Part shown: positions 18,562 to 30,000 of the stretch, piece by piece | How the letters are laid out: the number at the start of each line of letters is the position of its first letter | Numbering within the stretch: the first letter of the stretch is position 1 | Assembly (NCBI GenBank): GCA_031553775.1 | Contig: JAVBLA010000014.1 | Span: 11,602 to 75,601 of the forward strand | Origin: JAISFI01 sp031553775 | GTDB lineage: Bacteria; Bacteroidota; Bacteroidia; Bacteroidales; Azobacteroidaceae | Direction: 5' to 3' | Length of the DNA: 64,000 nucleotides | The notes under the pieces: model-generated | What the model saw: only the letters and a program-made list of their open reading frames with translations | Databases searched by the model: none | What the model was told of the DNA's origin: nothing | Program-made: the position numbers and the translations under genes

Positions 18562-21500
18562 TTATCTTTTGATAAATTTCTTATTAACTATTTTTTCTTC
18601 CGATTTGATTCTTATAAGATACAGTCCTTTCCCGTATTCGCCCACCGGGATAGATTTGACTCCTGCTTCTGCATTCTGTGCAAAAATCAGGCGTCCGGCA
18701 ATGCTGTAAATTTCGATCCGTCCGTTTTCCGGCATATCCACATACAGATAATCACTTACCGGATTGGGATAGATCCGGATATCCATTTGTTTTTCAGGAG
18801 CCTGAGGAATGCTTGTATTCACATCGAATTCCAACAACTGCCATTCGGCGAACTGAAGGAGATTCGCTCCGTTATTTCCGGTAACATTCAACCTGAAATA
18901 GGTATATTCTGTTTTTGCTTTATTACAGGAATAAAACTGAGTCACATAGCGATAGGGGAACAGCTGATCTTTCCGGGAATCGATTTCCACCCAGCTGTTT
19001 CCATCGGAAGATGCTTCCAGCACCCAATCTTTAGGATCTCTTGAAGGGTTATCGTTAGCCGATGTAATGCTATATGCCGTGACTTTCGCCGGTACGGTAG
19101 ACTGATAGCTAAACCATGAAGAGGTTGAAAAATTACCACAATATTTAGTATCAGACAGTTTGTCTTTAAGTTTTTCGACTCTTTCACTACTACTGTTTCC
19201 GGCATATTCAGATTCGATTACTCCTCCATTGGCAGTCACATCGTCAGCCAGGATACCTGTTCCATGCAATTCCCATTCCGTAAGCCTCACTTCATCGGCA
19301 TCGTCTCCGGTAAGCCGGGTAATGTTGATACGGAAATAGGTGAATTTATTTGAAGTAGAGACTTCATACACTTTTCGTTCTCCTCTCAGGGCGTATGTAA
19401 TATTGGAACGGGTATTGAGAGTACTCCATTGAGTTCCATCGTTCGACACCTGTAAGGTCCAGTTCCTTGGAGTTTTATTAATATCATCTCCTATGGAGAT
19501 AGAATAAGCGCGTAATTGAACCGGAGTTGTAGATTTATATTGTATCCACGCCGGGGTAGATGTACTTACATTAGATGCTCTCAGGACATACTGGGTATTT
19601 CCGTTGTTATCCGTCAGCGCCTTCAGGTTTTCCGAGTTAACCAGCAAATCCTGGGAGGAAGTCAGTTCACCTCCATTATGCGTAATATCATGATAGAAAT
19701 AGTCGTAATAATAATTTCCCATGAGTTGCCATTCTGCTAATTGCGTATCAGAAGAACCGTTATTGGCCGTGATATGCAGCCTGAAATACCGGTAGCCCGC
19801 ATCAACAGTACAGAAATAAGTTTGTGTGACATTCCTGTATGGGAATTGTTGGTTAATTTGACGATCTATTTCCGTCCAAACCTGGCCATCTCCCGAAGCA
19901 TACAATATCCAGTTTTTCGGATCGCTTTCAGGAGTATTATCTGCTGATGTAAGGCTGTAAGATGCCAGTTTGTAATTTGCGTTAGACTTATAATCGATCC
20001 ACAGGTCCGACTGGCTACTTACCCTGTATTTGGAGTTTATAGCTTTATCCGTCAATTTGACTGCTGTTCCTTCAGTTTCAGTTCCTGGATATTGCGTGGT
20101 CAGGACTCCGCCATCGGCTGTAATATCTTTATCGAACAAAGCGCCCCCGTAAAGTTGCCATTCAGACAAATATAAAGCTTTTCTGAGAAGAGGATGATCT
20201 TCTTCATGTCCGACCCTTTCCGTAACATTCAGTCGAAAATAGGTATAGGCCATTGTTGTTGAAACATCATATTGTTTTTTCTGGTATTTGGCGTCGAATA
20301 CCTGCCCGGATTGTGTATCCAGATCCACCCAATCGTTCCCATTGTTCGAGGCCTGCAGATTCCATGATTTCGGATCATATGCCCTCGTAGATCCTACACC
20401 CAGAGCATACCCTTTCAGCCATACCGGTACAGGCGATTGATAAGTGAGCCATATTCTTTCCTGATTATTTTCAGTTGTAATCACGGAAACAGTGCTTAAA
20501 CGATTATCAATTACGCTCTGTAAGCCACTATCCGATAATTCATGAGAAGATGTAATCAAGCCTCCATTGTCTGTAATATCCGGATAAGTATAACTATCTG
20601 CCGTAAAACGGAAATAATTGAATTTAGCCAACTCATAGCCGGAAGTACCCCCATATACGATATAAACATTATGCATCCCATCGACAGGCGTGGTCAACGG
20701 ACAAGAATAAGTCTGCCAGTCATCACCTTCCCTGGGAAGGGTTATGGTTCCGATCAGTGTACCGGAAGGACTATCCAGATAAATTTTCATCAGGGTACTG
20801 CGGAGTTCTGCTTTTGACACCCTTACTTCTATTCCTGTAGCCAGGTTATTACCAAAATTCACATTATTGTATCCGGTATAAAAACCATCTTTGATATTTT
20901 CCAGGTTAGGAGTAGTATCGTCGGTTCCGGCTTTAACATGCACACCTTTGATATAGTCAAAATTTTCGGCTTCTATTCTCGAGAATGCATCCTTGAAAAT
21001 CAGATTTTTATCCAACGGAGCATTAAATGCGGCAGAAACAGCGGTAGAAGGGCCGAACGGATCGGTATTGATCGTGTGACTTTTTCCACAGTCTGAAACA
21101 TAAGTGCCTTTACAGTTATTATTTTTTTCACAGTCTGAAATACACTGGTTAACCCAGTCCTGAAAGATGTAATTCTCCGGAGTTTTTGTCAACCATGCAG
21201 AAGAAGATACTCCGCTTGAATTCCGGGTATTATATGCCTGAAGTGCATTTTTCTGCATCCATTCCACATATTCCGGATGGCCCAGATCGACGATAAAACG
21301 GCGGGCATAACGCATCAAAATCCCTTTGAATCCGGCCAAGTCGCCGGTAGCCACCTGGCAGACAGAAATGATGCCATTAGCATCACACAGATTTTCTGTT
21401 GTATATTTCATAATCATTTGAGCATCCTGCTTGTATTGTTCGTCTCCGTAACGGTTATAAAGCATTACGGCAGCACCCAGAAAAGTTCCCTGATTATAGG

Positions 21501-22632
21501 TAGAAGCCCAGTAATTATATCCCGAAGGCACATTATTCACCCACGAAAAACTGTCGTACACCTGCCCGGAGGAAGGTACATACAGGTATTTCCTCTGAAG
21601 GGCATAGAGATCTTTTGCTTTGGTATAATAAGTGTCATCTTTGGTGGCCTGGCCTAAATAACAGGCAGCGACTTCGGCAGGACCATTGATACAGGAATTT
21701 GTACCGTTAATAGTTTCAGAAGATTCTTTCCAGCGGAGCATTCCGGAAGGCAACAAAGCCCGGGAATACATGGCATCGAAATTGGATTTCGCATTGTAAA
21801 GATAGCTCTGGTCGCCAAACATCAGGTAGGCACGGACAGAAGCGATTACAATCCAGGCAATATCATCGTTATATTCGTTAGAAAGCCAGTAAGTACCTTT
21901 TCTATAGGTAAAATTGGAATATAATTGTTTGAACATATCTTCATGAACAGGGCTACCGGTGGTTTCATAAGCGTCTAACACCGCTTCGAACATTTCTGCA
22001 TCTCCCCAGAAACCTCCGCCTCCAAGTACATATCCCTGTGAAGCTTTTTTATAATACTTGTTTTTCCATCCCTGCATCATATCCTCCTGTATGGCAGATG
22101 TCAGCCGGTTAGATTGAGCATCTACTGCATCCAGTTTCCATATCTGCCAGACAGCATCGGCACCACTTTTCTTAGTATGCAATTCCAACAATGATCCATC
22201 GGCAGTGTCTAACAATTCCAGATATAACTTTTCCACATTGTTCTTGTCCATCTGGCTGATATAGAAATAACCGGCAGGTCCATCGACCGGTGTGATCTCC
22301 CACTTACCGGCCGTCAGGTCGTCTTTATCATACTGACAGATTTTAGCACCATCGGCGGCTGTCCCCTTCCGGTACAATATTTTACCGGAATAGGCATTGG
22401 TAAACTGGTACATATTATTGTCGGCCGGTGTAATAATCCAGCGTTGTGCATTTACGTTCGTTTCCGTCCAGATCTGCACGTCGGCATCCTTGTTTAGCGA
22501 TGCATTTTTTACACAGAGTGTTTTACTTCCAGAAACTTGTGCGGACATCTTGTAGGTTTGTCCGGGAACAATATCTGCAGCATACAAATATCCGGTAAAA
22601 AACGAAATGATAATTAATAGGAATTGTTTCAT
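18562..22632 (-). CDS. GH76 endo-alpha-1,6-mannanase with ricin lectin, CBM6-like and four discoidin domains
   Basis: This 1356-residue protein has a signal peptide (1-18), a ricin-type beta-trefoil (about 22-170, with QRWIITPADN and WQIWKL motifs), and a GH76 domain (about 185-500) with the paired catalytic aspartates in NDDIAW near residue 255. GH76 cuts internal alpha-1,6-mannose bonds, the backbone of fungal-type mannan. A CBM6-like domain (IEAENFDYI, about 555-690) and four tandem F5/8 type C domains (about 684-1270) follow, each ending in an AEWQL-type motif. The T9SS tail begins at IRIYPNPVSDYLYV and ends KKFIKR. The array of binding modules suggests surface attachment to polymer. The gene starts 3 bases after GH92 ends, so the two are co-translated partners: GH76 makes backbone fragments and GH92 removes side chains. 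Confidence 0.93.
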   Translation of the reverse strand: MKQFLLIIISFFTGYLYAADIVPGQTYKMSAQVSGSKTLCVKNASLNKDADVQIWTETNVNAQRWIITPADNNMYQFTNAYSGKILYRKGTAADGAKICQYDKDDLTAGKWEITPVDGPAGYFYISQMDKNNVEKLYLELLDTADGSLLELHTKKSGADAVWQIWKLDAVDAQSNRLTSAIQEDMMQGWKNKYYKKASQGYVLGGGGFWGDAEMFEAVLDAYETTGSPVHEDMFKQLYSNFTYRKGTYWLSNEYNDDIAWIVIASVRAYLMFGDQSYLYNAKSNFDAMYSRALLPSGMLRWKESSETINGTNSCINGPAEVAACYLGQATKDDTYYTKAKDLYALQRKYLYVPSSGQVYDSFSWVNNVPSGYNYWASTYNQGTFLGAAVMLYNRYGDEQYKQDAQMIMKYTTENLCDANGIISVCQVATGDLAGFKGILMRYARRFIVDLGHPEYVEWMQKNALQAYNTRNSSGVSSSAWLTKTPENYIFQDWVNQCISDCEKNNNCKGTYVSDCGKSHTINTDPFGPSTAVSAAFNAPLDKNLIFKDAFSRIEAENFDYIKGVHVKAGTDDTTPNLENIKDGFYTGYNNVNFGNNLATGIEVRVSKAELRSTLMKIYLDSPSGTLIGTITLPREGDDWQTYSCPLTTPVDGMHNVYIVYGGTSGYELAKFNYFRFTADSYTYPDITDNGGLITSSHELSDSGLQSVIDNRLSTVSVITTENNQERIWLTYQSPVPVWLKGYALGVGSTRAYDPKSWNLQASNNGNDWVDLDTQSGQVFDAKYQKKQYDVSTTMAYTYFRLNVTERVGHEEDHPLLRKALYLSEWQLYGGALFDKDITADGGVLTTQYPGTETEGTAVKLTDKAINSKYRVSSQSDLWIDYKSNANYKLASYSLTSADNTPESDPKNWILYASGDGQVWTEIDRQINQQFPYRNVTQTYFCTVDAGYRYFRLHITANNGSSDTQLAEWQLMGNYYYDYFYHDITHNGGELTSSQDLLVNSENLKALTDNNGNTQYVLRASNVSTSTPAWIQYKSTTPVQLRAYSISIGDDINKTPRNWTLQVSNDGTQWSTLNTRSNITYALRGERKVYEVSTSNKFTYFRINITRLTGDDADEVRLTEWELHGTGILADDVTANGGVIESEYAGNSSSERVEKLKDKLSDTKYCGNFSTSSWFSYQSTVPAKVTAYSITSANDNPSRDPKDWVLEASSDGNSWVEIDSRKDQLFPYRYVTQFYSCNKAKTEYTYFRLNVTGNNGANLLQFAEWQLLEFDVNTSIPQAPEKQMDIRIYPNPVSDYLYVDMPENGRIEIYSIAGRLIFAQNAEAGVKSIPVGEYGKGLYLIRIKSEEKIVNKKFIKR

Positions 22633-22635
22633 GGT

Positions 22636-24921
22636 TTATTTTTCATTGGTTAATGAATAAGGATAATCTGCCGGGGTTACTCCCCTTTGTTTGTTCGGTT
22701 TATCACTCATCGTACATTGTATTTTTGCCCCTTTAATTAAAGACGAGTGATCCAGATAGTTTTTGTTATAAGTTTGCCCGTTGTAAAGCATCTCCCGGAT
22801 ATAGCGGTTTTCATCGCTGTTGGCAGAAGCGGATATTTCAATTTTCTTTCCGTTTTCCAGATGAATGGTTGCTTTTTCGAAAAGAGGAGCACCTATAACA
22901 TACTCTCCGGTTCCCGGGCAAACGGAGTAAAATCCCAAAGCGGAAAACACATACCAGGCCGACGTTTGTCCGTTATCCTCATCCCCACAATAGCCATCGG
23001 CAGCAGGAGTGTACAAGCGGTTCAATACTTCTCGGATCCAATACTGTGTTTTCCAGGGTTCCCCGGCATAATTATAAAGATAGATCATGTGCTGTATAGG
23101 TTGATTACCATGGGCATATTGTCCCATATCGATCACCTGCATTTCTCGCATTTCATGGATAAAATTGCCACGGGTACTGACTCCTTTTCCAAAAACAGGA
23201 GGAGTAGAGAAAACGGAATCGAGCATGGATACAAATACTTTGCTTCCTCCCATCAGGTTGATCATGCCTTGCATGTCGTGAAAAGCCGCCCATGAATAAT
23301 GCCAGCTGTTACCTTCCGTAAAAGGCCCCCACCATTCTACCGGGTCGAAGTTGGGTTTAAACTCGCCTGCACTGTTTTTCCCACACATCAGGTTAAATGG
23401 TTTGTTAAAAAGGTTTTTATAATTCAAACTACGGGTTTTATACAAATTAATTTCTTTAGCCGGTCTGTTTAATTTTTTTCCCATTTGATAAATACACCAG
23501 TCATTATAGGCATATTCCAAAGTACGGGCTGCACTCTGGTTGATTTCCATAGGAACATAACCCAGCTTATTATATTCCTGATAGCCCAAACGTCCGGATG
23601 AATTGACGGTCGGATGATGATGATTGGCTCCATACAGCAATCCTTCATACATTTTCTCCGCATTATTTTTAATCAGGCCTTTCTGATAAGCATCGAACAC
23701 TACAGAGGTGGAATTATTTCCGACCATACAATCCCTGTGCCCGGGACTCGCCCATTCCGGGAAAAATCCGCTTTCAAGATAAGAGTTCAGGAAACCTTCC
23801 TGCATTTTTTCTCCCATCGAGGGGTAAACCAGATTGATGAATGGCAACAAACAACGGAAAGTATCCCAAAAACCAGTATCGGTAAACATATATCCGGGAA
23901 GGATTTTTCCGTTATGCGGACTATAATGTACCACATTTCCATTGGCATCTATTTCATGCAACATTCTGGGGAATAAAACACTGCGATAAAGACAGGAATA
24001 AAAAACACGCAGGCGATCGATATCGTCCGATTCTACCTGTACTTTACCCAACACTTCGTTCCAGCGGTCTTTGCCTTTTTCCACCAACTGGTTAAAACCC
24101 AGATTCCCTAATTCTTTCAGGTTTAATGCAGCCTGTTCGAAACTGATAAACGACGATGCCACGCGCGCATGTACCACTTCTCCTTTGTGGGTACGAAAAC
24201 CAATAATGGCTCCCGCATGATTATCGGTGATTTCCAATTCGTTTTTGCGGATTTCATTATTACCGGCTACAGCTTTATATTCAAACGGTTTGTCAAAAAC
24301 AATGACAAAATAATTTTTAAAATTATCCGGCACACCTCCACTGTTCCGGGTAGTATATCCTATTATCTTTTGCTCTTCAGGAATAATTTTTACATAAGAT
24401 CCCTTATCAAACGCATCAATAACCACTGATGACTGATCAGTCTCCGGAAATGTAAACCGGAACATGGCCGCTCTTTCCGTAGGTACAATTTCTGTAGTCA
24501 CATTGTGATCTGCCAGGAAAGCACGGTAATAATACGGTTTGGATATTTCCGATTTATGGTTGAACCAGCTGGATCTTTCCTCCTGGTCAAAAACCGGTTT
24601 TCCGGTAATCGGCATCAGGGAAAACTGACCGTAATCATTCATCCAGGGACTGGGTTGATGTGTTTGTTTGAATCCTCTTATTTTTTCCGATGTGTATGTA
24701 TACGTCCAGCCTTCTCCCATTCTTCCGGTTTGCGGTGTCCAGAAATTCATCCCCCAGGGCATGGCAATAGCAGGATAAGTATTTCCGTTCGACAGTTCGA
24801 ATTTTGAATCGGTACCCATCAACGGATTTACGTAGTCGACGGGGTGTTTGGGTATTGCGGCGGACAAAGAAAAGAGAGCGCCTGTTAGGAGGATTAGTAG
24901 GATGATACTGTTTTTTTTCAT
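22636..24921 (-). CDS. GH92 exo-alpha-mannosidase
   Basis: ATG 24921 gives MKKNSIILLILLTGALFSLS, a normal signal peptide, and a 761-residue protein typical of GH92. The N-terminal beta-sandwich has VDYVNPLMGTDS and GNTYPAIAMPWGMNFW, and the alpha/alpha barrel has AHGNQPIQHMIYLY and CGDEDNGQTSAWYVFSALG, both hallmarks of this calcium-dependent family. GH92 enzymes remove terminal alpha-mannose, mostly alpha-1,2 and alpha-1,3 side chains; the exact linkage cannot be told here. There is no lipobox or T9SS tail, so it is predicted to work in the periplasm on imported oligosaccharides. It lies between SusD (with a strong hairpin in between) and GH76. Confidence 0.95.
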   Translation of the reverse strand: MKKNSIILLILLTGALFSLSAAIPKHPVDYVNPLMGTDSKFELSNGNTYPAIAMPWGMNFWTPQTGRMGEGWTYTYTSEKIRGFKQTHQPSPWMNDYGQFSLMPITGKPVFDQEERSSWFNHKSEISKPYYYRAFLADHNVTTEIVPTERAAMFRFTFPETDQSSVVIDAFDKGSYVKIIPEEQKIIGYTTRNSGGVPDNFKNYFVIVFDKPFEYKAVAGNNEIRKNELEITDNHAGAIIGFRTHKGEVVHARVASSFISFEQAALNLKELGNLGFNQLVEKGKDRWNEVLGKVQVESDDIDRLRVFYSCLYRSVLFPRMLHEIDANGNVVHYSPHNGKILPGYMFTDTGFWDTFRCLLPFINLVYPSMGEKMQEGFLNSYLESGFFPEWASPGHRDCMVGNNSTSVVFDAYQKGLIKNNAEKMYEGLLYGANHHHPTVNSSGRLGYQEYNKLGYVPMEINQSAARTLEYAYNDWCIYQMGKKLNRPAKEINLYKTRSLNYKNLFNKPFNLMCGKNSAGEFKPNFDPVEWWGPFTEGNSWHYSWAAFHDMQGMINLMGGSKVFVSMLDSVFSTPPVFGKGVSTRGNFIHEMREMQVIDMGQYAHGNQPIQHMIYLYNYAGEPWKTQYWIREVLNRLYTPAADGYCGDEDNGQTSAWYVFSALGFYSVCPGTGEYVIGAPLFEKATIHLENGKKIEISASANSDENRYIREMLYNGQTYNKNYLDHSSLIKGAKIQCTMSDKPNKQRGVTPADYPYSLTNEK

Positions 24922-24954
24922 TGCTGACAATTATTGTTTATTTATTGAATCAAA

Positions 24955-25000
24955 ATTATTACCAACAGGAAAACAGAGTGTTTCTCCTGTTGGTAATAAT
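24955..25000 (-). terminator. Strong hairpin between susD and GH92
   Basis: Arms 24955-24970 and 24985-25000 pair perfectly over 16 bp, and the minus-strand RNA continues with UUUUG. It probably reduces read-through from susCD into the enzyme genes, as terminator-attenuators do behind susD in other such loci. Confidence 0.7.
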
Positions 25001-25009
25001 TAGCAAGAT

Positions 25010-27052
25010 TTATTTGATACCCCAACCGGTATTCTGCACTATTGCCGGATTGATATTGATTTCATTCTGAGGAATCGGGAATAGTTTCATTCTTTCGGTA
25101 TATATACGGGTTTCCCAATCTACTCTTTTGTAGAATTGTAATGAACCAGGTAGGGTAGATCCGGGAGGCATGTTTATTTCCACATCGAAACCTTTCATAT
25201 TACCACCTTCACCACCTGCATGCCAAGAAGGATAAACCCATCCGTCACCTTGCGGCATCCCGGCAACGCCCCAGCGGCGGACATCAAAATAGTGATGATT
25301 CTCATAGGCCAACTCAATCAATCGTTCACGACGGATAACATTAGTTACATGTTCGTAGTCGAGTGGAATTTCAATTCTCTGCATCCCCCTGATATCGAGA
25401 GGAGTGGCATCGTCTCCATATCCTTTATATTCAGGGATACCGGCACGTGAACGAATCTTATTGACATATTTAATAGCCTCTCCGATATCTCCACATTCAT
25501 TAGATGCTTCGGCATAATTCAGGTAAATTTCCGATAAACGGATAAAAATATTGAACTGACCTTGACCGTTTTTCGACAGTTTTTTACGAGCCAACACACC
25601 TGATTTAGGATAATCATGACCGTTTTTTGCACGTCCGGAATTTCCATTCAGAGAGAAATCCGAATAACACGCAGCCCCACTAATATCCCACAGACGGTTT
25701 TGAAAAGTAAAAGCAGCATAAAAACGGGGTTCCCTGTTAAAAAATTGTTTCATGATCGGGTATCCAGTGCCCACGGTGAAATATATATAGCCATCTACCG
25801 GATCAGTATAGATTTGAGGAGCAGGTCTTCCATACATATTAGTAGATGTAAATAATTCCTCGTCAGCATTGGTGTAGTTAAAATAAGCAGGATCATCTTC
25901 AATGCGAATACCTTTATTCGTAAAATACAAATCCACCATCTGCAGCGGAACAGATAAAGCTCCTCCTCCCGAACTGGCACCTTGGATACCTGCATGTTTC
26001 GGAGTCATATAATAATACAGATTATTTCCGTTCCTGGTACTAAAAAATATCATTTCCTCATTCATCTCACGCCCTATAGCAGCTTCACTAACAGAGTTAA
26101 ATGCCTGATAATTAGGAGATGCAGGAGATTCTACCCTTGCATCATATGTTTTACCCCGATATACCAATCTAAAATCCGGGTTATTATCCATAAAATGCTT
26201 GGCAGCGTTTCTTGCTTTTTCCCATTTTAATGGATCACGATTCTGCGGAAACAAGTATTTTCCTGTATGATCCTGCAGGTTCTTATAAAAGGGATCTCCA
26301 TTAAACAGATAGCTGGCAGCATACAATAAAACCTGAGAACGAATAGCCTCTACAGTTTCTTTTGTGATATTACCTTTCGAATTAGGATTAAATTCATTAA
26401 CGCCACCGGAACCTTGCCAAAAAAAAGAAAATAAATGCCCAGCTGCTAATAATGTATCAAATTCATCAACAATATATTTCACACACTCATCGACTGAGCT
26501 ACGCGTAAATGAAATCGAGTTATTAGGTATTTCCGGATCGAAAATTTCATCTCCTACGATAACAAAGGGGCCATAAATCTTAAATAGGTTGAAATAAAAA
26601 ATAGCACGTAATGCCCGAGCTTCATCTTTTGACCTGATTTTTTCGGGCACCTTCATATCGGGGCATCTGTCTACGTTCGCCATATATATGTTAGCCGCCT
26701 GAATTCCTCTATAATAGGCCTTCCACATACTTTGAACATATCCGGAAGAAGAATAAAGAGTACCACTATTGATCAGGTTGGAATTACAATGATCCCAGGG
26801 TAATTTGCCCTCAATTGATCCTGGAGTCCAAACTCCATTTGTTTTATTATCATCGCCGGTGTAATTCTGTTCCGTTTCATCCGGCAAATATGAATACACA
26901 TTTGACAACCACTGTGCAGTAAGGTTCCGATCGGAAAAAACCATATCCAACGATATATTATCTGCAGGTATCGTATCAAAATAATCTTCACAGGAAGTAC
27001 AGACAATTATGGCTGCAAGAGCCAGTATAATATTTTTAAATATTCTTTTCAT
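25010..27052 (-). CDS. susD-like: SusD-like outer-membrane glycan-binding lipoprotein
   Basis: ATG 27052 was chosen because it gives a lipoprotein signal (ALAAIIVCTSC) with the lipidated Cys at residue 21; the frame upstream overlaps the end of SusC. The protein is 680 residues, somewhat long for the family. It has the usual SusD/RagB pattern: an N-terminal helical part (FDTIPADNISLDMVFSD), TPR-like helices with EARALRAIFYFNLFKIYGP, and a C-terminal part with RLSEIYLNYAEASNECG and RRERLIELAYENHHYFDVRRW. SusD proteins cap their SusC partner and deliver oligosaccharides. It starts 32 bases after the SusC stop, so the pair forms the uptake complex. Confidence 0.96.
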   Translation of the reverse strand: MKRIFKNIILALAAIIVCTSCEDYFDTIPADNISLDMVFSDRNLTAQWLSNVYSYLPDETEQNYTGDDNKTNGVWTPGSIEGKLPWDHCNSNLINSGTLYSSSGYVQSMWKAYYRGIQAANIYMANVDRCPDMKVPEKIRSKDEARALRAIFYFNLFKIYGPFVIVGDEIFDPEIPNNSISFTRSSVDECVKYIVDEFDTLLAAGHLFSFFWQGSGGVNEFNPNSKGNITKETVEAIRSQVLLYAASYLFNGDPFYKNLQDHTGKYLFPQNRDPLKWEKARNAAKHFMDNNPDFRLVYRGKTYDARVESPASPNYQAFNSVSEAAIGREMNEEMIFFSTRNGNNLYYYMTPKHAGIQGASSGGGALSVPLQMVDLYFTNKGIRIEDDPAYFNYTNADEELFTSTNMYGRPAPQIYTDPVDGYIYFTVGTGYPIMKQFFNREPRFYAAFTFQNRLWDISGAACYSDFSLNGNSGRAKNGHDYPKSGVLARKKLSKNGQGQFNIFIRLSEIYLNYAEASNECGDIGEAIKYVNKIRSRAGIPEYKGYGDDATPLDIRGMQRIEIPLDYEHVTNVIRRERLIELAYENHHYFDVRRWGVAGMPQGDGWVYPSWHAGGEGGNMKGFDVEINMPPGSTLPGSLQFYKRVDWETRIYTERMKLFPIPQNEININPAIVQNTGWGIK

Positions 27053-27084
27053 GTGATAAACTGTTTTAGAAAATTGATAGGTCA

Positions 27085-30000
27085 TCAGAAATTAAAATTA
27101 ACACCTAATGAATAATTAGATACATTCGGGTATTTATTCCCATTATTCGTATTTAATTCTGGATCCCACAATTTAAATTTACTCCAGGTATAAACATTCG
27201 ATCCCATAAAATAAAACCGGCCCCCGTTTATAAACGTATTTTTCGACCATGCTTTCGGGAAATAATAAGAAATTGTAAATTGTTTTAAGCGTAAGAAACT
27301 CATATCTTTCTGCCACCATGTACTGGTCTTGAAATTATTCTGATTCGATGTAGCATCTGAACCCCATGCCAAACGCGGATAAAATACATTGTCGTTTGTT
27401 GGATTATTCGAATCCCAGCGGTCTTCTATATTAGAAAACAAAGTTCCTCCCCCTGTAGAACGGGTAAACGGACGAATACCGGAACCATCCATTACCCTGT
27501 CGGCATCGCCTGTTCCCTGGAATAAAATACCAAATCCCAAATTCTTGTAACGGATATCACCTCCAAATCCATAATAATATTTGGGGACATCGCCCCGTCC
27601 GATAATAGTTTCGTCATATTCGTCGATATGATTATCTCCGTTTAGATCTTTATATTTGATATCTCCCGGTTTTGTCAATTGTCCAGGAGAAGTTTCTCCA
27701 AACTGGGTAATACCTCTTGCTTGAATTTCTTCTTCACTGGCATACAGTCCCTCGGCTATATATCCTTTACGCGCCAAGACATTATGTCCCACCGTGTTTT
27801 GCCAGGGATAAGTACCAACCGGCTTACCGTCTTCTATTACTTCATCCTGATTCATGGTAAAGTTACCACGGATAGCCACATTCAGATCTTTGCCAAACTG
27901 ATGATTGTAATCAAAGGACGCTTCAAAACCCTTATTTTCAACAATACCTGTATTTGCAGACGGATTTACTGCATAACCAGCATAAACAGGAAGATTATCC
28001 CTTCTGATATATATTTTTTCCCGATTTTCTTTGAACAGGTCGAATACAAATGCCAGATCGTTTTTCAAGAAATTGATTTCAATCCCTAAATCTTGTTTCT
28101 GAATGGTCGACCACTGGGCATGGTATCCGTATTTAGTGAATCCAATACCACCCGGAGCACCACCGTTATTAATCTGAAAGCCATAGCCATTTTTGTCTTT
28201 AATTTCTGTTTCATAGCCAAAACGATCATCTCCCATGCTGTCATTCCCTACAATTCCGTTGGAATAGCGAATTTTCAGGAATGGAATAAGCGATGATACC
28301 GGCTCCCAGAATGCCTCATTAGAAAGTACCCAGCCGACTGCTGCCGCAGGGAAGAATCCATATCTGTCTCCAGGCTGATAATTTTCCGAACCAGTATATC
28401 CTGCATTCAATTCAAGGAAATAGCGATCGTTATAAGAATATGTCAAGCGACCGCAAAAACTCATATCCCTATAGGGTAAAGATCCTATCAAATTTTTATT
28501 GGGATCCCTGAAATCTTTCAGGTTAAATAAGGCAAGGCCTGTTACATAATGAACTTCGTTGAAACGACGAGCATAGTTCAATGCAAATTCTGCATAAAAA
28601 CTGCGAAAAGACTCCCTGCCACTGTCAAATTTCATGGAAGGATCTCCGCTGATAAAAGCTTCTCGCAATATAAGATTACCTTTGTCATCATATACATCGT
28701 CCTCCCACACATCAAGGCTAATATCATCTTTTGTACCACTTACAATCCAGGTACTTTCTTCTTTTTTATAATTCAATGTTTGGTTATCCTCCACATCGAA
28801 TGCAATCAAAGCATGTGCTTTCAAACCTTTGCTCCATCCGAAGAAATCCAATTCCTGAGTTAATTTGAGGTTAGAATTCACCTGTGTTCTGAATTCAGAT
28901 TTGTATCCTCTTTTAGTCAATAATCCATAAGGATTATCGAACTCCCTCTGAAATTGACTGAATCCGGGATTTCTACCATCAGGAAATTCTTTCGGAAATA
29001 ATACCGGATTGATATTCATAGCTCTGTCAAAAATCGTTTTTTCCAGATCCTCTGCAGGATAATTTCCACTGGAAAACCAGCCGTGCACACCCACATCCAA
29101 GTTTGTTTTTTGAGATGCCTTGATATTAACATTGGTCAGAAAGTTATACCGGTTATACGATATCTCGGTAGTATAATCCTGTCTTGGATCTGTTTTAGTG
29201 AGACCATCTTCTTCATAATAAGACAATGACACATAATAAGTTGCATTGGGAGCACCTCCTCTTATATTCATGTTCGCTTTCCGGTTTCGTCCAGAACTCT
29301 TATACAATTCATCCATCCAGTCAACAGCCGGATAAAGATATGGATTGATAGTTCTGTCGTTTGTTGTATTAGGTAGCAAACCATTCGCCATTTTTGTATT
29401 CAGAATATATTGCTGCGAATAATACGGATTTCCTCCCTTCGAGTTGACATAGGCTTGATTAACGGCATCCATATACTGATAAGCATCAACCAATTTCGGC
29501 ACCATAGTGAACCGGGTTACACCTTCATAATAGTCGAAAGTGAATTTAGGAGGACTTACTATACCTGGTTTCGTGGTAATAAGAATTACACCATTACCCC
29601 CACGTACTCCATAAACGGCAGTAGAAGAAGCATCTTTCAAAACAGATACGGATTCAATATCTTCCGGATCCAACTGATTGAAGTCACGTTCAATACCATC
29701 CACCAAAACAAGAGGACCCTGATTTACATTGGTGAGTGTAGAAATACCCCGGATCCAGATATCCGCGTCATCGTGTCCAGGAAGTCCTGTGCGTTGTACG
29801 GCTACTAAACCGGAAACCCTTCCTGCAAGGGCATTTCCCAAATTACCGGAAGGAGCTTTAACACCTTCCATTTTCAGAGAAGATTGCGCCCCTAATACAG
29901 ATACCTTACGCTGTGTACCATAACCAACAACCTGAACCTCATCCAGCATACTTACATCTTCTTTTAAAACAAAATCGACAATGGAAGTAGAAACTTTTTG

